Source of the DNA: UBA2402 sp037139735
Lineage (GTDB): Bacteria > Planctomycetota > Phycisphaerae > Phycisphaerales > UBA1924
Reading direction: 5' to 3'
DNA: 22,374 nt
NCBI GenBank assembly: GCA_037139735.1
Contig: JBAXFU010000053.1
Location: 1-22,374 of the forward strand
Shown here one piece after another: positions 21,045 through 22,374 of this stretch. The notes beneath the pieces were generated by a model that saw nothing but the letters and a program-made list of their open reading frames with translations, ran no database searches and was not told the origin of the DNA. Position 1 is the stretch's first letter; each line of letters begins with the position of its first letter. A program made the translations under genes and the position numbers.

Positions 21045-21895
21045 CCAAAGTCTTCGTCTTCATTGCGGCCGTCTTGAGCGTCGCTCTTTCGACGCTCGTC
21101 ATCGCCTTTGCGGTCAACATCGACAAGATCCGCGAGGACTACCAGAATCTCGCGTCGGCGAAGGCCGCGATCGAGGCGCAGTCCGCCGCGGCGTCGGCCA
21201 TCTCCGATCAGGAGCGAAGCCGCCTGAACAGCGTGATCGAGCAGTTCAGCCGCGAGCAGGCGAGCCTCAAGGCGAAGATGAGCGAGCTGGAGAACGACAA
21301 GAACTCGATCGCGGCCGCGAGGGCCAAGGCCGAGACGGAGCGTGAAGCGATCACGGCGAAGATCGCCGAACTCGGCGAGACGACCAAGACGCAGTCGACG
21401 CTCATCGTCAGCTACCGCGACGAGGTGACGACGCTCCGTAAGAACGAGCTCGACTATCGCCAGCGGGCACTCGACATGGACAACCGCCTTAACGACCTCG
21501 AGAGCCAGCGCGAGGTGCTCGAGCAGAACTTCCGCGCGGTGCAGGAGCAGCTCGCCGAGGCCAAGCGGTCGTCGTCAGCGACGGCGGCTCCCGCGGCGGG
21601 CATCGTCTCGGGCGCGGCTGATCAGTCGTTCGTCTACACCGGCCCCCGCATCCAGGGCCGCATCGAGGACGTGAAGGTCGACGCCTCGACCGGCAAGACG
21701 CTCGTGAAGCTGAGCGTGGGCACCAACGACCGCGTGTCGAAGAACATGAAGATGTTCCTCGTTCGCGGCGACCAGTTCGTGGCCAACGTGGTGGTCATCA
21801 CGCCCGACCTCAAGTGGTCGGTCGCCGAGGTGACGCTGGTGAACAAGGGTCTGCAGGTGACGGCCGGCGATCTGGTCGTCAGCCGCATCGACTGA
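21032..21895 (+). CDS. Membrane-anchored coiled-coil protein with C-terminal beta domain
   Basis: The 287-aa product has an uncleaved hydrophobic segment at about 6-29. A long heptad-rich region follows at about 31-178 (runs of Glu, Lys, Gln, Arg and Ala such as SREQASLKAKMSELENDK), then a Ser/Ala/Pro linker and a compact domain at about 205-287 that looks beta-rich (GRIEDVKVDASTGKTLVKLSVG, KNMKMFLVRGDQFVANVVV, GLQVTAGDLVVS). This layout of helix, coiled coil and beta domain recalls MreC, but the sequence does not show MreC motifs, so I leave it unnamed. It probably acts on the outer side of the membrane. The GTG start at 21032 is fixed by AGGAG at 21021-21025; no in-frame ATG is near. A 68-aa membrane protein gene follows 72 nt later, likely in one operon. 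Confidence 0.8.
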   Translation: MHVLTKVFVFIAAVLSVALSTLVIAFAVNIDKIREDYQNLASAKAAIEAQSAAASAISDQERSRLNSVIEQFSREQASLKAKMSELENDKNSIAAARAKAETEREAITAKIAELGETTKTQSTLIVSYRDEVTTLRKNELDYRQRALDMDNRLNDLESQREVLEQNFRAVQEQLAEAKRSSSATAAPAAGIVSGAADQSFVYTGPRIQGRIEDVKVDASTGKTLVKLSVGTNDRVSKNMKMFLVRGDQFVANVVVITPDLKWSVAEVTLVNKGLQVTAGDLVVSRID

Positions 21896-21967
21896 CCCGC
21901 GGCGACAGGCAACACGCACGCTGCCGCTCGCCGGGTGAGCGGCAGCCCTGGAACAGATGGAGCAGCC

Positions 21968-22174
21968 ATGAGTCAGTTCGGAATGCAAATGCCCACGGGA
22001 CGCAAGCGGGCCGCCTCGCCCGACGTCTACACGGGCCTTGCCGTGATCGCAACGGTCTTCCTCGCGGCCGCCACGGCGGTCATGTGGCAGGCGGGCGCGA
22101 AGGTGGGCAAGGGCGGCAGCCCGATCGCCCTGCAGGAGTCGGGCAAGATCGAGTTGCCCTCGCTGGGAAAGTGA
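21968..22174 (+). CDS. Small single-pass membrane protein
   Basis: The 68-aa product has a basic cytoplasmic-type start (MPTGRKRAASPD), one membrane segment at about 21-40 (YTGLAVIATVFLAAATAVMW) and a short glycine-rich tail predicted outside. No family is recognised. I chose ATG 21968 because GGAG at 21959-21962 lies 5 nt upstream; a GTG at 21935 would place that site inside the gene. It directly follows the membrane-anchored coiled-coil gene on the same strand, so the two may form a membrane complex, which is inference from position only. Confidence 0.75.
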   Translation: MSQFGMQMPTGRKRAASPDVYTGLAVIATVFLAAATAVMWQAGAKVGKGGSPIALQESGKIELPSLGK

Positions 22175-22218
22175 CTCGCTGATCGTCTTGGACGATGGAG
22201 GAGCGAGACTCCGGCGGC

Positions 22219-22247
22219 TTGAAAGATTCGACGAGGAGGTCTATCCT
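22219..22247 (+). promoter_or_regulatory. Sigma-70-type promoter of tRNA-Asp
   Basis: TTGAAA (22219-22224) and TATCCT (22242-22247) are separated by exactly 17 nt, close to the sigma-70 consensus. Transcription would start near 22254, giving a leader of about 46 nt before the tRNA. The -10 box sits partly in a perfect 7-bp inverted repeat, GAGGAGG/CCTCCTC at 22233-22251 with loop TCTAT, which might also act as a weak stop for the upstream operon. Confidence 0.65.
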
Positions 22248-22300
22248 CCTCCCCCCGTTTCCCGAGGCCTTTCGAGGGTTTCGAGAAGCTGAGGAATGTT

Positions 22301-22374
<74 letters not shown>

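Noticed and set aside
21032..21895. Naming the coiled-coil protein mreC
   Set aside because: The layout is similar, but the beta domain is too short and shows no MreC signatures, and mreB/mreD are not adjacent.

Overview
The window is a GC-rich bacterial chromosome segment, almost entirely coding, with strong G/C bias at third codon positions. I read it as a planctomycete, probably of the class Phycisphaerae. The reasons are a spc-type ribosomal operon with unusually long spacers and tailed ribosomal proteins, no rpmD or adk in the cluster, a non-standard EF-G-like GTPase, and leaderless-looking starts. This placement is inference from gene content; no 16S gene is present.

Layout. Positions 1-67 are a 12-bp tandem repeat just ahead of the first gene. 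Positions 132-7431 are the distal part of the ribosomal superoperon, all on +: rpsQ, rplN, rplX, rplE, rpsN, rpsH, rplF, rplR, rpsE, rplO, secY. It is followed 11 nt later by a type I methionine aminopeptidase (map). The usual next genes (infA, rpmJ, rpsM, rpsK, rpsD, rpoA, rplQ) do not follow. Next come folD (+) and gltX (-), convergent, with gltX divergent from an EF-G-like GTPase (+). After these are a small membrane protein, a PrxQ/Bcp peroxiredoxin with a lysine-rich tail, an MTA/SAH nucleosidase and a cobalamin-binding protein with a CarH-like motif. A tightly overlapping trio accD-lnt-HEAT-repeat lipoprotein follows. The window ends with a membrane-anchored coiled-coil protein, a 68-aa membrane protein and tRNA-Asp(GTC) behind a good sigma-70-type promoter.

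How the genes fit together. Most are housekeeping: ribosome assembly, protein export (SecY), N-terminal methionine removal (Map), tRNA charging (GltX, tRNA-Asp), fatty-acid precursor synthesis (AccD) and lipoprotein maturation (Lnt, overlapping the start of a predicted lipoprotein). FolD and the nucleosidase both touch one-carbon/SAM metabolism, and the cobalamin protein may be a light or cofactor sensor.

The points most worth a second look are these: a FolD whose three catalytic positions are all substituted (K to Q, Q to H, D to E), suggesting a monofunctional dehydrogenase; a CarH-like W-x9-EH cobalamin protein that lacks a MerR DNA-binding domain; a 61-aa S14 that has lost three of four zinc cysteines; a peroxiredoxin with a histone-H1-like tail; an EF-G paralogue without the catalytic histidine; and an intrinsic-terminator-like hairpin inside the ribosomal operon just before secY. 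I found no CRISPR array, transposase or prophage gene.
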